From Holophagaceae bacterium (GTDB lineage Bacteria; Acidobacteriota; Holophagae; Holophagales; Holophagaceae): a stretch of 14,567 nt of DNA. The position numbers were made by a program, and so were the translations under genes. Where the stretch lies: the NCBI GenBank assembly GCA_003158505.1, contig PMJK01000082.1:13049-27615 (forward strand). Reading direction: 5' to 3'. Shown in pieces: positions 13,353-14,567 of this stretch (position 1 is its first letter; each line of letters opens with the position of its first letter). Under the pieces are notes generated by a model that was not told the DNA's origin, made no database searches, and saw only the letters and a list, made by a program, of their open reading frames with translations.

Positions 13353-14532
13353 TGGCTGCGGCTTCAGCTGCGGGTGCTGAAGGCGAGGGTAGGCGCTGGG
13401 GCAGCGTGTCCTGGAAGGTCGTGCGCAGTGATTCGGGGGCCTTGTTCCAGGCTTTCATGGCGAGGGCTCGACTGGGATAGGTGCCGTAGCAGGCTTGCCA
13501 GAAACGGAAGCCGTCCTTCCGCAGGAAGGGCAGCACTAGGATCTCCGTGGCCTTGGGCCCCGCGGCCCGGGCGACCTGCTTGAGTCCGTTGGCGCGGCCC
13601 GACACCACCAGGCGCAGCGTCCAGGACCCTTCTGGCGCGGCGTCCCGCATGGCTTCGCCCCGGTGGAACGCCTCGGCCAGGTCCATGCGGTCCAGGGGCT
13701 TGACGGCCTCTGCGGGATCCTCCAGATCCTTTTCCGTGAGCACCCGCCTCGGGGCTTCCACCCGCACCTCCACGCTGCGCGAGGTTCCCCCCAGGAGGTT
13801 GCTCACGCTGAGGGTGTAGACCGTGGTCCTGTCGGGCACGACGGCGATGCTGGACTGACCATCCAGTTCGAGTCCGCCGGGTTCCAGGCGCACCTTAGCG
13901 TTGCCCTGGCAGAGCCAATGCAGGTCCACCTGTTCGCCAGGCTTCACGACCGTCCGGCTCGCCTCGAAGGTGCAGACCGTGGCGGGAATGGGGCGGGCGG
14001 CAGTCAGGCGTCCGAGCACGGACACCTCCACCGTGCGGCTCTGGCCTCCGGCAGCGTTGTTCGCCGTGATGGTGTACCGGGTGCTTTCTAAGGGCGTGAC
14101 GGTGACTTCGCTCTTGCCATCCAGTTCGAGGCCGCCGGGTTCCAGGCGCACTTTGGCGCTGCCTGCGCATTCCCACTTCAGCACCACCGGCTCGCCCGGC
14201 AGCACGGCCTTGGCGCTGGCATCGAAGGCGCAGATGCGGGCAGCCTCGCCCAAGGGCAGGCCGGGAGTCACGCGAACTTCCATATGGCCCAGTTCCGAGC
14301 CCCCTGGCTGGGCGTCAAAGATGTGGTAGGTGGTGGTGTAGGCGGGCTTGAGGGTCACCTGGTATTTCCCCGGAAGCACCATGCCGCCGGGTTCCAGGCG
14401 GATCTGGGGTACCCGCGGGCAGATCCAGGTCAACAGGACCGAATCGCCTGGGCGGACGTCCCGGGGTTCGGCCGTCACGGTGGCGGCAGGTGACTGGGCG
14501 AGCAGGGCAACCAGGGGCAGGAGCGGCAGCAT
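13339..14532 (-). CDS. Exported protein with three Ig-like repeats and a SPOR-like C-terminal domain
   Basis: The 397-residue product has a signal peptide (MLPLLPLVALLAQSPA, residues 1-16). Three bacterial Ig-like modules follow at about 19-88, 101-172 and 186-258, each with the pattern V.PG..V.L.W.C...KVRLEPGG...G...V.P...T.YT......GG.S..VEV.V. An acidic linker (265-300) leads to a domain at about 304-375 (SWTLRLVVSGRANGLKQVARAAG, then FWQACYGTYPSRALAMKAWNKAP) that resembles SPOR domains, which bind denuded peptidoglycan; this last call is tentative. ATG 14532 with GGGGA eight bases upstream is preferred to an in-frame TTG at 14538. A periplasmic, wall-associated scaffold is a reasonable inference. 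Modules 2 and 3 also share nearly identical DNA. The gene converges on the one ending at 13352. Confidence 0.85.
   Translation of the reverse strand: MLPLLPLVALLAQSPAATVTAEPRDVRPGDSVLLTWICPRVPQIRLEPGGMVLPGKYQVTLKPAYTTTYHIFDAQPGGSELGHMEVRVTPGLPLGEAARICAFDASAKAVLPGEPVVLKWECAGSAKVRLEPGGLELDGKSEVTVTPLESTRYTITANNAAGGQSRTVEVSVLGRLTAARPIPATVCTFEASRTVVKPGEQVDLHWLCQGNAKVRLEPGGLELDGQSSIAVVPDRTTVYTLSVSNLLGGTSRSVEVRVEAPRRVLTEKDLEDPAEAVKPLDRMDLAEAFHRGEAMRDAAPEGSWTLRLVVSGRANGLKQVARAAGPKATEILVLPFLRKDGFRFWQACYGTYPSRALAMKAWNKAPESLRTTFQDTLPQRLPSPSAPAAEAAAITRE
13859..14163. repeat. Direct DNA repeats inside the Ig-module gene
   Basis: Bases 13859-13905 and 14117-14163 are identical at 43 of 47 positions by hand count, 258 bases (86 codons) apart. 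A shorter third copy of the core (GCCGCCGGGTTCCAGGCG) lies at 14383-14400, 252 bases beyond the same core at 14131. They encode the KVRLEPGGLELDG part of the Ig-like modules and show duplication or gene conversion between modules. Confidence 0.8.
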
Positions 14533-14567
14533 GGTCAATTCCCCAGGTAGGTGAACCAGAACCGCAC

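Overview
The window is GC-rich, densely packed bacterial chromosome. lpxB (lipid A synthesis), a Tat-exported amidase and several lipoproteins point to a Gram-negative, diderm organism. The gene set and protein style fit the Acidobacteriota, class Holophagae (Geothrix/Holophaga-like), but that placement is inference; there is no rRNA or other firm marker here. I see no tRNA, rRNA, CRISPR array, prophage or intact transposase gene.

Layout. Bases 1-1218 (+) hold the 3' end of purL and a small membrane methyltransferase. Bases 1269-1732 (-) hold two small genes, one helical and soluble, one membrane-spanning. Bases 1853-6409 (+) form an apparent three-gene unit for envelope or periplasmic proteins: a 727-residue exported protein, an overlapping DUF3142-type lipoprotein, and a Tat-exported peptide-amidase-like enzyme. 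It ends at a perfect 18-bp bidirectional terminator shared with a convergent AraC-family regulator (6476-7333, -). Bases 7440-9168 (-) read as one operon: DUF2203 protein, alkyltransferase-like DNA repair protein, purS, purQ. With purL at the left edge, the window thus encodes all three parts of the PurS-PurQ-small PurL form of FGAM synthetase, split over two loci. Bases 9197-12032 (+) run from an unrecognised gene translationally coupled to lpxB, through lpxB, to a membrane protein and a lipoprotein. Bases 12099-12284 (-) encode a CsbD-like stress protein. Bases 12285-12833 are a gene-free stretch. Bases 12834-13352 (+) and 13339-14532 (-) are two convergent, tail-overlapping genes for exported proteins, the second with three Ig-like repeats and a SPOR-like C-terminus.

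The most unusual DNA is the gene-free stretch at 12285-12833. It holds a roughly 260-bp element made almost entirely of hairpins. Its two ends are related 53-base palindromes, its outer ends form imperfect terminal inverted repeats, and it is flanked by TA on both sides. It looks like a non-autonomous mobile element (MITE), plausibly of an IS630/Tc1-mariner type, or a structured extragenic repeat, just upstream of a secreted-protein gene. The other candidate for unexplored biology is the overlapping pair of a 727-residue exported protein and a DUF3142 lipoprotein.
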